The position numbers were made by a program, and so were the translations under genes. The notes under the pieces are model-generated. The model had not been told where the DNA came from and did not search any database. It saw nothing but the letters and a program-made list of their open reading frames with translations. Below, in pieces: positions 44,649 to 53,394 of a DNA stretch of 64,000 nt (its first letter is position 1; the number at the start of each line of letters is the position of its first letter). Source of the stretch: Morganella sibonii (GTDB lineage Bacteria > Pseudomonadota > Gammaproteobacteria > Enterobacterales > Enterobacteriaceae); NCBI RefSeq assembly GCF_040560245.1, contig NZ_JAKMWP010000001.1. One strand, given 5' to 3'.

Positions 44649-47219
44649 ATGCCTCGAACATTAACGCTGTATTGCTCGGCAATGCCGGAACTGGCAGGTG
44701 AGCCGGGCCTTGCAATATCGACGCTGGAGGGTGAGGAAGCCCTGTCAGTGTTGTATCAGTATAAGGTAGTTGCGAAAACACCCGCAAACCCTGCTATTCC
44801 GTGGCAGGTCGCAGCAAACCTTGATCTGAAAAAATTTATCGGACAGCAGATGACGGTTGTTATCGAGCTGGATGGTAACGGACTGGATATTGAACGTGGT
44901 TCAGGTAAGGGCCACAGAGAGGTCACCGGTCTGGTGGAACGTGCCCGTTTTATCGGGCGGGATGAGAATCAGGCGATGTATGAATTTATCATACGTCCGT
45001 GGCTGAATCTGGCGACGCTGACTTCTGACTATAAGAATTTTCAGCAGAAATCCGTCGTGGATATTATTGATGAAGTTCTGGCAAAGTTCCCTTTCCCGAT
45101 CGAAAAGCGCCTGTCAGCTATTTATCCGCAGCTTGATTATCAGGTTCAGTATGGTGAAACGGACTTTGATTTCGTTCAGCGCCTGATGGAAGAGTGGGGT
45201 ATTTACTGGTTCTATGAGCATTCTGATCTGAAGAACCGGCTGATCCTTGTTGACCATGTCGGTGCGCATAAGCGGACATTCAGTCCGGCGTATCATTCGC
45301 TGCGGTATGAGTCTGATAAACCGAAGGACGGACAGGAATATATCGATCAGTTTGGCGCTCAGGAAACTGTGACGTCAGGGCAATGGCTGACATCGGATTA
45401 TGACTTTAAAAAATCCCGTGCGGATATTTCCGCGCTGGATAAAAAACCGCGTAAAACCAACTTTAACGAGTATGAACAGTACCAGTGGCCGGGGGATTAT
45501 GACGATCCGTCTGTCGGGGAGTTCCTGGCGCGTGTCCGCAGTGAGGAGCAGGGGTGTCTTGGTTCCAGGGCTGCCGGTTCCGGTGAAATCCGCTCTGTGG
45601 TCTGCGGCACAACCTTTACACTGGAAAATTATCCGCAATCCAAAGCAAACCGCGAATATCTGGTAATTTCGAATCAGCTGCGGGCGACTGAAATCAACCA
45701 GCAGTCTGACAGTGATGATTTCAGTATCTACACCAGCTTTGTGGTGCAGCCGACAACAAAAGTCTACCGACCACCGCAGACTATCACCAAGCCGTTCACA
45801 CACGGGCCGCAAACCGCACTGGTTGTCGGGCCGGAGGGAGAAACGGTCTGGACTGATGAATATGGCCGGGTAAAAGTGCGTTTCCTGTGGGATCGCTACG
45901 GCAAAAATACCGATGCCGATTCCTGCTGGATACGTGTCGGTCAATCATGGGCCGGGGATAACTACGGCGGGATTTATATTCCGCGTGTCGGTCAGGAAGT
46001 GATTGTCGACTTCCTGTATGGTGACCCGGATCGTCCGATGATTATCGGCAGTCTGTATAACAACATGACGCCGCCACCGTGGGAACTGCCGGCAAACCGG
46101 ACACAGAGTGGTTTAATCAGCCGGACTATCGGCGGGGGAAAAACCAACTATAACGGTATCCGTTTTGACGATAAACCGGGACTCGAAGAGTATTGGGAGC
46201 AGGCGGAACGAAATATGTCCCGTGTGACCAAACTCAACGAAACACAGCTTATCGGGGTTAACCATACCCAGACTATCGGTGTGAACTCGGATTCCACTGT
46301 CGGGGTCAACCGCAGCGAAACGGTCGGTGTGAACAAGAGCAGTATGGTTGGTGCCAACAGCAGCCAGATCGTGGGGGCTAACTTCTCCCAGGATGTTGTC
46401 GGTTCAGCCTCCCGTATTGTCGGCATGACCGATAGCATTGTTATCGGCGGCGCCTTCAGCGGGATATACGGTTCCAGCCACGCCATGAATATCGCGGCAG
46501 CCAGTTCGTATAACGTGGGCGGGGCTTATGCTATTAACGTTGGCGGAGCTTACTCCACAAACGTCGGTGGTTACCACTCGGTAGCGGTCGGTGGTGCCAT
46601 GCAGATGGGAGTCGGTGGTGCGTTTGCTCTGACATCCGGCGGAGAACTGGCTATCGGCTGTGTGGGATGTATGGTGATTACAGCTGACCAGATTAAGATT
46701 AAAGCCAAAAACGGCCTGATTCTTGACGGGGCAAATACCTACCTTAACCCGGGTGATAATGCGCATGCCCGCGGTTTCGGTACCCAGCCGGGCAGTCCGG
46801 TCGCGGTTGCAGCGCCGGCAATGCCGGGACTGCCGGGATTCTTCTTCTTTGCCATTATTCCGGTGAAACCAATTACACCACCACCGACGGGAACAGTGAC
46901 GACGCCGGGAGAAACTTCACCGACAGTGACAACCCCGGAACCTACAGTGACAACACCGAAAGTGACGACACCGAAAGTGACGACACCGCCAGTGACAACA
47001 CCGAAAGTGACGACACCGAAAGTGACGACACCGAAAGTGACGACACCGCCAGTGACAACACCGAAAGTGACGACACCGAAAGTGACGACACCGAAAGTGA
47101 CGACACCGAAAGTGACGACACCGAAAGTGACGACACCGAAAGTGACGACACCGAAAGTGACGACACCGCCAGTGACAATACCAGAATCGACACCTCCTTT
47201 GGGGACTAATCCACCTTGA
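44649..47219 (+). CDS. vgrG: T6SS spike protein VgrG with Thr-Pro repeat tail
   Basis: From the ATG at 44649 the protein has 856 residues. The gp27-like N-terminal part covers about 10-370. The gp5 OB fold (TALVVGPEGETVWTDEYGR, VGQSWAGDNYGGIYIPR) reaches to about 475. A beta-helix needle of GVN/GVG repeats follows to about 690. The end is an unusual tail of about 100 residues made of Val-Thr-Thr-Pro-(Lys/Pro) units at about 767-846. A GTG two codons earlier is possible. The tail is not a known effector domain; it may bind PAAR or cargo or carry glycans. The repeat DNA could change in length without shifting the frame. Confidence 0.93.
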   Translation: MPRTLTLYCSAMPELAGEPGLAISTLEGEEALSVLYQYKVVAKTPANPAIPWQVAANLDLKKFIGQQMTVVIELDGNGLDIERGSGKGHREVTGLVERARFIGRDENQAMYEFIIRPWLNLATLTSDYKNFQQKSVVDIIDEVLAKFPFPIEKRLSAIYPQLDYQVQYGETDFDFVQRLMEEWGIYWFYEHSDLKNRLILVDHVGAHKRTFSPAYHSLRYESDKPKDGQEYIDQFGAQETVTSGQWLTSDYDFKKSRADISALDKKPRKTNFNEYEQYQWPGDYDDPSVGEFLARVRSEEQGCLGSRAAGSGEIRSVVCGTTFTLENYPQSKANREYLVISNQLRATEINQQSDSDDFSIYTSFVVQPTTKVYRPPQTITKPFTHGPQTALVVGPEGETVWTDEYGRVKVRFLWDRYGKNTDADSCWIRVGQSWAGDNYGGIYIPRVGQEVIVDFLYGDPDRPMIIGSLYNNMTPPPWELPANRTQSGLISRTIGGGKTNYNGIRFDDKPGLEEYWEQAERNMSRVTKLNETQLIGVNHTQTIGVNSDSTVGVNRSETVGVNKSSMVGANSSQIVGANFSQDVVGSASRIVGMTDSIVIGGAFSGIYGSSHAMNIAAASSYNVGGAYAINVGGAYSTNVGGYHSVAVGGAMQMGVGGAFALTSGGELAIGCVGCMVITADQIKIKAKNGLILDGANTYLNPGDNAHARGFGTQPGSPVAVAAPAMPGLPGFFFFAIIPVKPITPPPTGTVTTPGETSPTVTTPEPTVTTPKVTTPKVTTPPVTTPKVTTPKVTTPKVTTPPVTTPKVTTPKVTTPKVTTPKVTTPKVTTPKVTTPKVTTPPVTIPESTPPLGTNPP
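46947..47186 (+). repeat. 16 tandem 15-bp repeats in vgrG
   Basis: The unit gtgacgacaccgaaa (VTTPK) or its ccgcca variant (VTTPP) is repeated 15 times, plus one degenerate unit (VTIPE). The PP variants fall at units 3, 7 and 15. Every unit is 15 bases, so expansions stay in frame. The repeats are contiguous, unlike a CRISPR array. Confidence 0.95.
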
Positions 47220-47272
47220 TTTACCACAGCCCCTGCGGGGGCTGTTCCGGACAGCTGATATAAGGAGACACT

Positions 47273-47533
47273 ATGTTACCAGCAGCAAGATTGGGCGATT
47301 TAGCCTGCCATTGCGGGGTTGTGGAAGCGGGTTCATGTAACGTGTTTACCAACTGTATCCCGCAAACCTTTCTGGGAGCGCCGGTATGTTGCACTATTCA
47401 TGTTAAAAGTTGTATCTGCAGCGCATCCTGTACTGTTTTTGTCAATAATATCCCGGCCGCCCGGGCCGGGGATTGCGGCGGATGCGGCACAGTAGTATCA
47501 ACGGGTTCATGTAATGTGTTTATCGGACACTGA
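47273..47533 (+). CDS. Cys-rich PAAR-type spike tip protein
   Basis: The 86-residue protein follows the PAAR build: PAARLGDLACHCG at the start and a second PAARAGDCGGCG near the end, with glycine-rich turns between. It has 12 cysteines, more than usual for a metal-binding PAAR tip, which normally holds one zinc with three His and one Cys. It caps the VgrG spike. ATAAGGAGAC lies before the ATG, and it is 53 bases after vgrG, which supports it as the matching tip. Confidence 0.88.
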   Translation: MLPAARLGDLACHCGVVEAGSCNVFTNCIPQTFLGAPVCCTIHVKSCICSASCTVFVNNIPAARAGDCGGCGTVVSTGSCNVFIGH

Positions 47534-47535
47534 TA

Positions 47536-48369
47536 ATGCTATTGCATTTTAACTGGCCGACCCGTAAAGGGTCGGTCAAACTGACAGAACAGAATACCAT
47601 CGATAATCCGGTGGCGATCAATGCGTTTACTGCCGATGTTGCGCTGAATTCAGGCAAAGAGCAGGATACGGACGTTCTGTTTTATTACACGAATACCGGC
47701 CCTGTTTTACAGAATACCTGCCGGGATTTAGTGTGTTTCGTGAATAAACAGCAGGTTGCATTCGGGTCAAAAATCCGGCTGATATATGGCTCTGCTGTTC
47801 AGATTGGCCATTTTTCACTGTCGTTTGTTGCGGCTGAAAATAACCAGTCAGCATCAGTTATTGAGGCATTAACAGAATTAACACCGGTAAAAATTGATTT
47901 CATGAATATTGAAATTAATGAAATATTACCGCAGGGTGCGGGGTTTATTTCTATAGAATATGCCGCAGAAGCGTACAGAAAAAGCGGCGATGAATTAAAA
48001 AAGCTGGAAGTTGAATATAAAAAATTTCTGTTATGGGGGGAAATTGATTCTCCGCAGACGGAAACGTATACCGCTGCAGAAGAGGCAAAATTATCTGCTG
48101 CGGATGATGACGGCAGCTTTGATTCACTCTGTGAGCAGATAAAAGATCTGAATCTGACCGAGTGTATTTTTGAAACGTCAGCATTTATGGAACGTGTCTG
48201 GCGGGAGTTGTCAACGATGGAAGAAGTTGATTTAACACAGGATGAGCATGAAGATTATGACATTCTGAGAATGCTTGCTCCGGACGGTATTATTCCGTAC
48301 GCAAAAGACTCTGTTTCCTCACTCGTTTCTAAGGAACTCTATAAATTAGGCTTAGACAGCCGTTTATAA
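47536..48369 (+). CDS. T6SS accessory protein, TagK-like (FHA-like)
   Basis: The 277-residue protein starts two bases after the PAAR stop. Its N-terminal 100 residues have the beta-sandwich spacing of an FHA-like domain (the Gly-Ser, RLIYGSAVQIGHFSLSF strands), as in TagK proteins of some Enterobacterales T6SS. The remainder is acidic and helical. It is probably cytoplasmic. The TagK label rests on position and loose resemblance; an unrelated T6SS accessory protein is possible. Confidence 0.55.
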   Translation: MLLHFNWPTRKGSVKLTEQNTIDNPVAINAFTADVALNSGKEQDTDVLFYYTNTGPVLQNTCRDLVCFVNKQQVAFGSKIRLIYGSAVQIGHFSLSFVAAENNQSASVIEALTELTPVKIDFMNIEINEILPQGAGFISIEYAAEAYRKSGDELKKLEVEYKKFLLWGEIDSPQTETYTAAEEAKLSAADDDGSFDSLCEQIKDLNLTECIFETSAFMERVWRELSTMEEVDLTQDEHEDYDILRMLAPDGIIPYAKDSVSSLVSKELYKLGLDSRL

Positions 48370-48387
48370 TCAATTAAGGATTTTGAA

Positions 48388-49218
48388 ATGGCCACAACAC
48401 AAAAACTCTCTGATATTCTTGCCAACTCATCGCTGGATGAATTTTTTGATGAAACTCTGAATAAGGTAAAACAAAAGCCGAATGACTTAGTTATTCGTGA
48501 GACTTTATTTAAATTGTGTTGCCTGAAAGGTTACTGGGAAAAAGCGATGATTCAGCTTGAAACCTGGTCATTAATTGATGGTCACAATGATGACAAGCAG
48601 CTTGAATTATATAAAAACCTGGTATTCAGTGAAATTCTGCGTGAAGAAGTCCTGAAAGGAAAGCGCGAACCGATGACGCTGCAGCAGGAATTACCGGAAT
48701 GGATGAAATCAGTCTGGGAAGCCAATAAATTACTGATAGAGAATAAACCGGATAAATCAGAAGCACTGCGTTTACAGGCCTTTGAGAATGCACCGGCAGT
48801 CGGCGGCAACGGTGAAAAGATCGGTGATTTTGCCTGGATGGCAGATAATGACAGCCGTCTGGGGCCTATCTGTGAGTTTATTGTTGCCGGTGGCTACCGT
48901 TGGGTGCCGTTTGCAGATATTGAAACCATCAATATTGTTAAACCCCGAGATTTACTGGATCTGATTTGGATCCACGCTCAGATTAAAGTAAAAAATGATA
49001 TTTTTTACGGTTATATTCCGGCCCGTTATCCTGTCCGTGATACTGACAGTGATAAAATTAAGCTGGGTTTTGAAACTCAGTGGGAGCAGGTTTCAGAGTA
49101 TTTCCTGACAGGAAAAGGCGGAAAAATGGTCATTACAGACCTGGGGGAATATCCGTTATCTGAACTGAATAAGGTCTCCATGATAACAGCCGGCGCTGAA
49201 ACTGAACATGCAGGATAA
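48388..49218 (+). CDS. tagJ: T6SS accessory protein TagJ (ImpE/SciE family)
   Basis: The 276-residue protein matches the ImpE family: an N-terminal helical part (VRETLFKLCCLKGYWEKAMIQLE), the conserved FAWMADNDSRLGPICEFIVAGGYRWVPF centre in segments, and LLDLIWIHAQ. TagJ binds TssB and tunes sheath recycling by ClpV. It lies 18 bases after the TagK-like gene and overlaps tssE by 11 bases. Confidence 0.88.
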   Translation: MATTQKLSDILANSSLDEFFDETLNKVKQKPNDLVIRETLFKLCCLKGYWEKAMIQLETWSLIDGHNDDKQLELYKNLVFSEILREEVLKGKREPMTLQQELPEWMKSVWEANKLLIENKPDKSEALRLQAFENAPAVGGNGEKIGDFAWMADNDSRLGPICEFIVAGGYRWVPFADIETINIVKPRDLLDLIWIHAQIKVKNDIFYGYIPARYPVRDTDSDKIKLGFETQWEQVSEYFLTGKGGKMVITDLGEYPLSELNKVSMITAGAETEHAG

Positions 49219-49702
49219 TAAAAAGCAATATATGCCTGCATTGCTTGACCGGCTGATTGATGATCATCCGAAAGAGCGGCGTGAGCCTGTCGATAAATTC
49301 TATTTCGATTCACGTAAAATGCGTGAGGTTATATTGCGTGATCTCCTGGCTATTTTCAGTACTGAAAATACGGAAGGAGAGTTGCGGCGTTACAGCAAAT
49401 CACCGGTTGTTGACTCAGTAATTAATTTTGGTATTGCGCCGTTAACCGGCGCCTATGCCAGACAACTGGGCTGGGAACAGGTCGAGGAAAAACTGCGCCG
49501 GGCTATTTTGCGTTTTGAAAGCAGGATTATTCCGGAATCACTGGTGATTACCCCGTTAGCGGGAAAAGATCAGTATGCGCAATATGGCATTATTGTGTTT
49601 GAAATAAGAACACTGATTTACTGGGACCCGTATCCGCTGGATCTGCGTATTAACGGCTCTTACGATATGGAAACCCAGCAGGTCAGTCTGAGTTACCGGT
49701 AA
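49208..49702 (+). CDS. tssE: T6SS baseplate protein TssE (gp25-like)
   Basis: The 164-residue protein shows LLDRLIDDHP, RDLLAIFSTEN, the VVDSVINFGIAPLTG motif and a C-terminal FEIRTLIYWDPYPLDLRI, typical of the gp25-like TssE. It completes the baseplate set and starts inside tagJ. It is the last gene of the plus T6SS operon and ends before a hairpin-rich spacer. Confidence 0.93.
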   Translation: MQDNKKQYMPALLDRLIDDHPKERREPVDKFYFDSRKMREVILRDLLAIFSTENTEGELRRYSKSPVVDSVINFGIAPLTGAYARQLGWEQVEEKLRRAILRFESRIIPESLVITPLAGKDQYAQYGIIVFEIRTLIYWDPYPLDLRINGSYDMETQQVSLSYR

Positions 49703-49922
49703 TAGAAAAGGAAGCACCGGCTTCCTTTGAGATTGCTGACAAAGCAGGATAAAACGTGGTTTTTCCTGCTTTGTGTTATCAACTGAAAGTGTTATCAGCC
49801 GAAAATCAATAAATTGATTTTCCTGGTTTACTTTTACAACCTCTGCCGGTCGTCGCCAACCCCTGCGGGTTTGTCAACGGCCTGAAAGGAAGCATCGGCT
49901 TCCTTTTCTGTTCTTAATGATA
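49703..49922. repeat. hairpin-rich spacer after tssE
   Basis: This 220-base spacer holds several stems: AAAGGAAGC/GCTTCCTTT at 49707-49728 and again at 49885-49906, ACAAAGCAGGA/TCCTGCTTTGT at 49739-49774, GAAAATCAAT/ATTGATTTTC at 49801-49822, and AACCC/GGGTT near 49858. The outer two are the same hairpin with one loop base changed. It separates tssE from the convergent FkbM gene and probably terminates both. Confidence 0.75.
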
Positions 49923-50753
49923 TCAGAAACTCAGAAAATCCATACCAAACTGTGACGTTTCCCGTTTTACAATATAGCCGTTTGGTGTCTGAACCAGCTT
50001 TCCGCTTTTATTGCTTTTATGCTGTGCAACATAAAAATCATCAATCTGAAGCAGTTCATACCCCATTTCATCCTGCAGCAGGGAAAATACCTGTTTATTT
50101 TTCTCTATGGTCGATGTCATATAGTCGCCCCACACTGAAAAAATAATATAAGGGTAACCGGATGCCTGTATCCATTTTTTTCCGCCCCGCAGAACATCTG
50201 CTTCCATCCCCTGAGCATCTATTTTCAGCAGACTGGCATGCGGCATATTCAGTGTATCCAGTGTATTGATTGTTCTTTTTTCTGTTGGTGGTGCTGAACC
50301 TGCACGTTGTTCACTGAATACGGTTTTATCAAGAGAAACTGCGCCCATGTTACTGTCAGTCAGCGGATCAAAGACCGGTACATCAATTTCACCATCGTAG
50401 TCACCGATTGCGCTGTTAAAGGTATAACAATTTTTCAGTTTGTTCAGGAAGAGATTACCGCAGAGCTGGTTATATACCTGACGCTGGGGTTCAAAAGCGT
50501 AGACAATGCCGTTACGGTGCTGAAAATAGTTACTGACCGGAATTGTCCAGGAGCCAAGATTAGCGCCGATATCGTAAATCACCGGAGCCTCTGTAAATTC
50601 CAGCAGGCGCTGACTGATGTTGATTTCTTTTGTTCTCCAGAGGGCACCTCCGCGTAATATTTTACTGATGTAGTCAGGCCCGGAAGTGAGCAGGAACTGG
50701 TGGCCGCCGCTGGTTTGACAGATATCAAATTCAGGTAATGTTTTATTTTCCAT
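49923..50753 (-). CDS. FkbM-family methyltransferase
   Basis: The 276-residue protein carries the FkbM pattern: VIYDIGANLGSWTIPVSNYF as SAM motif I, VYAFEPQRQVYNQL as motif II, and LLKIDAQGMEADVLRGG. FkbM enzymes O-methylate sugars or other hydroxyls on carbohydrates and natural products. There is no signal peptide or membrane segment. It converges with the T6SS operon and lies beside the Bap-like repeat gene. With GT25 and the GT60-like enzyme it is the third sugar-type enzyme in this locus. Confidence 0.82.
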   Translation of the reverse strand: MENKTLPEFDICQTSGGHQFLLTSGPDYISKILRGGALWRTKEINISQRLLEFTEAPVIYDIGANLGSWTIPVSNYFQHRNGIVYAFEPQRQVYNQLCGNLFLNKLKNCYTFNSAIGDYDGEIDVPVFDPLTDSNMGAVSLDKTVFSEQRAGSAPPTEKRTINTLDTLNMPHASLLKIDAQGMEADVLRGGKKWIQASGYPYIIFSVWGDYMTSTIEKNKQVFSLLQDEMGYELLQIDDFYVAQHKSNKSGKLVQTPNGYIVKRETSQFGMDFLSF

Positions 50754-51282
50754 AATGTTATCACCGGGATATTCAGAGAGTAATCGGATTCTTTTTCAGA
50801 GTTTTATTACTCAGAATGCTAACACTATATCCGGAATAATAAAAATGCCTTACGGAATGTAACAGGATTATAAGATAAGTCCGGATAGCATTTTTTAAAG
50901 TATGTACATACTTAATCAATATTGCGGTGTAACATAATTGTCTGTTGATGAACCGGTACTTTATTGACGCCTGATCTTTCTCTTCCTCACTGAAAATGAA
51001 AATAATATTTTCATTTTTTTTAAATTCAGATTTTCTGTTTAAGATTAATCGGAATGCTCAGGGCGTAAAATAATATTCAATTCATATCGTATTGTCTGTA
51101 GTATTAGCCGTGTTATTGCAGTGAGCCATCGTCATGCATCCGGTATTTATCTCATTTTATGTTCATTTTTATTTCCGGATAATGATTCAGGGTAATCTCC
51201 GGTCAGGGATTAAGCATAATTTATTATTCTGAAATATATCTGGTGGGCACCTGCTTCATTTTATATACAGGAGTTATGTAAT
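50754..51282. other. AT-rich spacer before the Bap-like gene
   Basis: This 529-base spacer has no credible gene. It contains a hairpin at 50993-51021 (AAAATGAAAAT, three bases, ATTTTCATTTT, then T) that can act as a terminator. The promoter of the Bap-like gene presumably lies in 51025-51260; a CAGGAG ribosome site is next to its ATG. Confidence 0.45.
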
Positions 51283-52710
51283 ATGCCTATCGTTATCGGC
51301 ATTGTCGATAAAGCAACACGCGTGACAAAAAAAGCGGAAACCACTGTCAAAAACGGGGTTAATGTTCTGAAAGCCATGCCGGGAGTGGATTATGTGCTGG
51401 TTGATAAACAGACAGGCTCCGCCCCCCGGGAGACGATTATCATCCGTGATGGTAATAACCTGAAATTATTTCTGGCGGGTGAAGAAGAGCCGTCTGTGGT
51501 GATCGAAGACTATTATCTGTTTCCCGGTCAGGTTATCGGTGAAGCTGAGAATAAAAAGGTGCATAACTATACACCAAAGTCTGCCATGGAATATGACAAT
51601 ATCAGTAATATGGCGGATAAGCAGGCCGCGGTTCAGCAGGCGGGTACAAAACTGCTCGCGCCGATTACCTGGGAGTCATTTATATCCGGCTGGGAAGTTC
51701 TGACCTTTTTAGGCGTGGCTGTTGCCGGCGGCGCTGCGGTGGCAATCGGCAAAAGCAGTCATTCAGGCAATGATCATCCGAATCGGGAGCCGCCTTTTGA
51801 TAATAAAGATAACGGCAATACCGGTACTGATGACAAAGATAACGGCAATACCGGTACTGATGACAAAGATAACGGCAATACCGGTACTGATGACAAAGAT
51901 AACGGCAATACCGGTACTGATGACAAAGATAACGGCAATACCGGTACTGATGACAAAGATAACGGCGATACCGGTACTGATGACAAAGATAACGGCAATA
52001 CCGGTACTGATGGCAAAGATAACGGCAATACCGGTACTGGTGACAAAGATAACGGCAATACCGGTACTGATGGCAAAGATAACGGCAATACTGCGGCGGA
52101 TGATCAGGATAAGACAGACGTTCCGGCTGATACCACCGCGACAGCCGTCATTGATGATGTTACCGATTCCGCTGAGATTGATCCTGATAATCTTTCAGCA
52201 GTGACGCCTGTGTTAAGCGGACATTTTGACGGTGCGCCTGAGGAAGGTCAGGTAGTGGTTATTTCCCGTGATGGCGATGTGGCGGGATATGCCACTGTGG
52301 ATAGCAGCGGGAAATGGACGTTTAATGATACCGGCGGCAATTTTGAACAGGGTCAGACTTACCATTACACCGCGCGTGTTGAAGGTAATGGTGTGATCGG
52401 CAAGGAATCTGAGGCTTTCAGTATTCACTATGACACCACCGGTCAGCATGAAGAAACGGAAACGCCGGTCTTGCCGGACGCGGAAGATAGTGCGGTACAG
52501 GCCTTAGCCGGACTTCTCTCCGAACATGAGGACTCTCTGAATCTGGATGAGTTACTGAGTCAGTTACCGGAGGAGAACACCCCGGCGGAGAATGATAATA
52601 CAGCTGCCGGTACACCGGATTATCTGCAGTCGTCAGCGGAATTTATGGCGCATGATATGGTGAATCAGGATCCGGAGTTGTTAACGGAAGCACAGATTAC
52701 GCTGTTCTGA
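51283..52710 (+). CDS. small Bap-like repeat protein with one Ig-like domain
   Basis: The 475-residue protein has an N-terminal part that looks like a BapA-type prefix domain (RDGNNLKLFLAGEEEPSVVIEDYY split over two strands), a hydrophobic segment at about 140-160, a repeat tract (about 177-276) and one bacterial Ig-like domain (TPVLSGHFDGAPEEGQVV to IHYDT). An acidic tail ends at LTEAQITLF. Full-size Bap adhesins carry dozens of Ig domains and a type I secretion signal. Here the middle is reduced to one Ig domain plus repeats and no T1SS genes are adjacent. It may be a deletion relic or a compact surface protein. Confidence 0.7.
   Translation: MPIVIGIVDKATRVTKKAETTVKNGVNVLKAMPGVDYVLVDKQTGSAPRETIIIRDGNNLKLFLAGEEEPSVVIEDYYLFPGQVIGEAENKKVHNYTPKSAMEYDNISNMADKQAAVQQAGTKLLAPITWESFISGWEVLTFLGVAVAGGAAVAIGKSSHSGNDHPNREPPFDNKDNGNTGTDDKDNGNTGTDDKDNGNTGTDDKDNGNTGTDDKDNGNTGTDDKDNGDTGTDDKDNGNTGTDGKDNGNTGTGDKDNGNTGTDGKDNGNTAADDQDKTDVPADTTATAVIDDVTDSAEIDPDNLSAVTPVLSGHFDGAPEEGQVVVISRDGDVAGYATVDSSGKWTFNDTGGNFEQGQTYHYTARVEGNGVIGKESEAFSIHYDTTGQHEETETPVLPDAEDSAVQALAGLLSEHEDSLNLDELLSQLPEENTPAENDNTAAGTPDYLQSSAEFMAHDMVNQDPELLTEAQITLF
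51811..52110 (+). repeat. ten tandem 30-bp repeats in the Bap-like gene
   Basis: The unit aacggcaataccggtactga followed by tgacaaagat encodes NGNTGTDDKD. Nine units are nearly identical (single-base variants at units 6 to 9) and a tenth (52081-52110) is degenerate. The unit is a multiple of three, so copy-number change keeps the frame. The codons are as uniform as the residues, which points to recent expansion. Confidence 0.95.
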
Positions 52711-52734
52711 ATCCCCGGATAGTAAACAGAGACG

Positions 52735-52768
52735 GCCCCCGGTCATTATGTGACCGGTGGCTTTTTTT
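52735..52768 (+). terminator. terminator after the Bap-like gene
   Basis: GCCCCCGGTCA pairs with TGACCGGTGGC (one mismatch) over a five-base loop and is followed by seven T. Confidence 0.85.
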
Positions 52769-52776
52769 ATTTCTGT

Positions 52777-53277
52777 TCAGAAACCGGTTATCAGCGGATG
52801 CAGGGCCAGGCCGGTCAGGTACAGACCTGCACCGTAAGCGCTGTGGGATAAAAAACTCATCAGACGGGCTTTGGCCGGATTCGGTGTCCGTGATGCGGCA
52901 ATACCGGCACCCATCGCGGGCTGCATAATAAAATACGGTGCGGCGACAGTAATCACCCCCCAGGCATAAGCCGGCCAGAAGGATGGAAAAAGAAACCAGA
53001 ATTCACCGGTCAGGAAAATAAAGATAAATGCAAAGATAATGCCGATAGCATAATGTGCGAACCAGCCAAGCGCATTTTCGTTCCTGACCGGCGGGCTTTG
53101 GGCTACCGTCGGACGGTGAATGAATTGTCCGTGCAGCATATGGCCCGTCCAGCGGCCGATCATGGATAAATTCAGTGTCGGCTGCCCGGCTGATTTCATC
53201 AGTAGTGCCCAGAGGTCCATCACTACAGTGGCACCAATCCCTAATAATGTTGTCAGTAAAACAGCAGTCAGTGTCAT
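52777..53277 (-). CDS. DUF2938-family membrane protein
   Basis: The 166-residue protein has about four membrane segments (about 5-25, 70-92, 98-118, 140-160) and a conserved MIGRWTGHMLHGQF loop. This build fits the DUF2938 family of inner-membrane proteins with no known function. It is transcribed away from the ArsR-rhodanese gene across a 117-base spacer that holds the dyad at 53352-53377, so it is probably controlled by that regulator. Confidence 0.7.
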   Translation of the reverse strand: MTLTAVLLTTLLGIGATVVMDLWALLMKSAGQPTLNLSMIGRWTGHMLHGQFIHRPTVAQSPPVRNENALGWFAHYAIGIIFAFIFIFLTGEFWFLFPSFWPAYAWGVITVAAPYFIMQPAMGAGIAASRTPNPAKARLMSFLSHSAYGAGLYLTGLALHPLITGF

Positions 53278-53351
53278 GATCCTGATTCCTTTTCAGCGTG
53301 CCGTGTTGTAATTCCGGCCTGTTTGATTACTATAAAAGACATGATAAATTC

Positions 53352-53377
53352 AACATTCAATTGATTAATTGAATGTT
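53352..53377. promoter_or_regulatory. ArsR-type operator, 11-bp perfect dyad
   Basis: AACATTCAATT and AATTGAATGTT flank a four-base spacer GATT, 17 bases before the ArsR-rhodanese start. ArsR-family regulators commonly bind ATTCAA-type dyads. It lies between divergent genes and can control both. Confidence 0.8.
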
Positions 53378-53394
53378 ATGACCGGAGGTAAATA

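Noticed and set aside
46947..47186. Possible CRISPR array
   Set aside because: The units are contiguous 15-bp coding repeats with no spacers and no cas genes nearby.
46739..47227. Minus-strand frame of GVVTFGVVT repeats
   Set aside because: It is the reverse of the vgrG tandem repeat; the plus-strand frame continues a well-supported VgrG.
51811..52110. Possible CRISPR array
   Set aside because: The 30-bp units are back-to-back and in frame, with no spacers.
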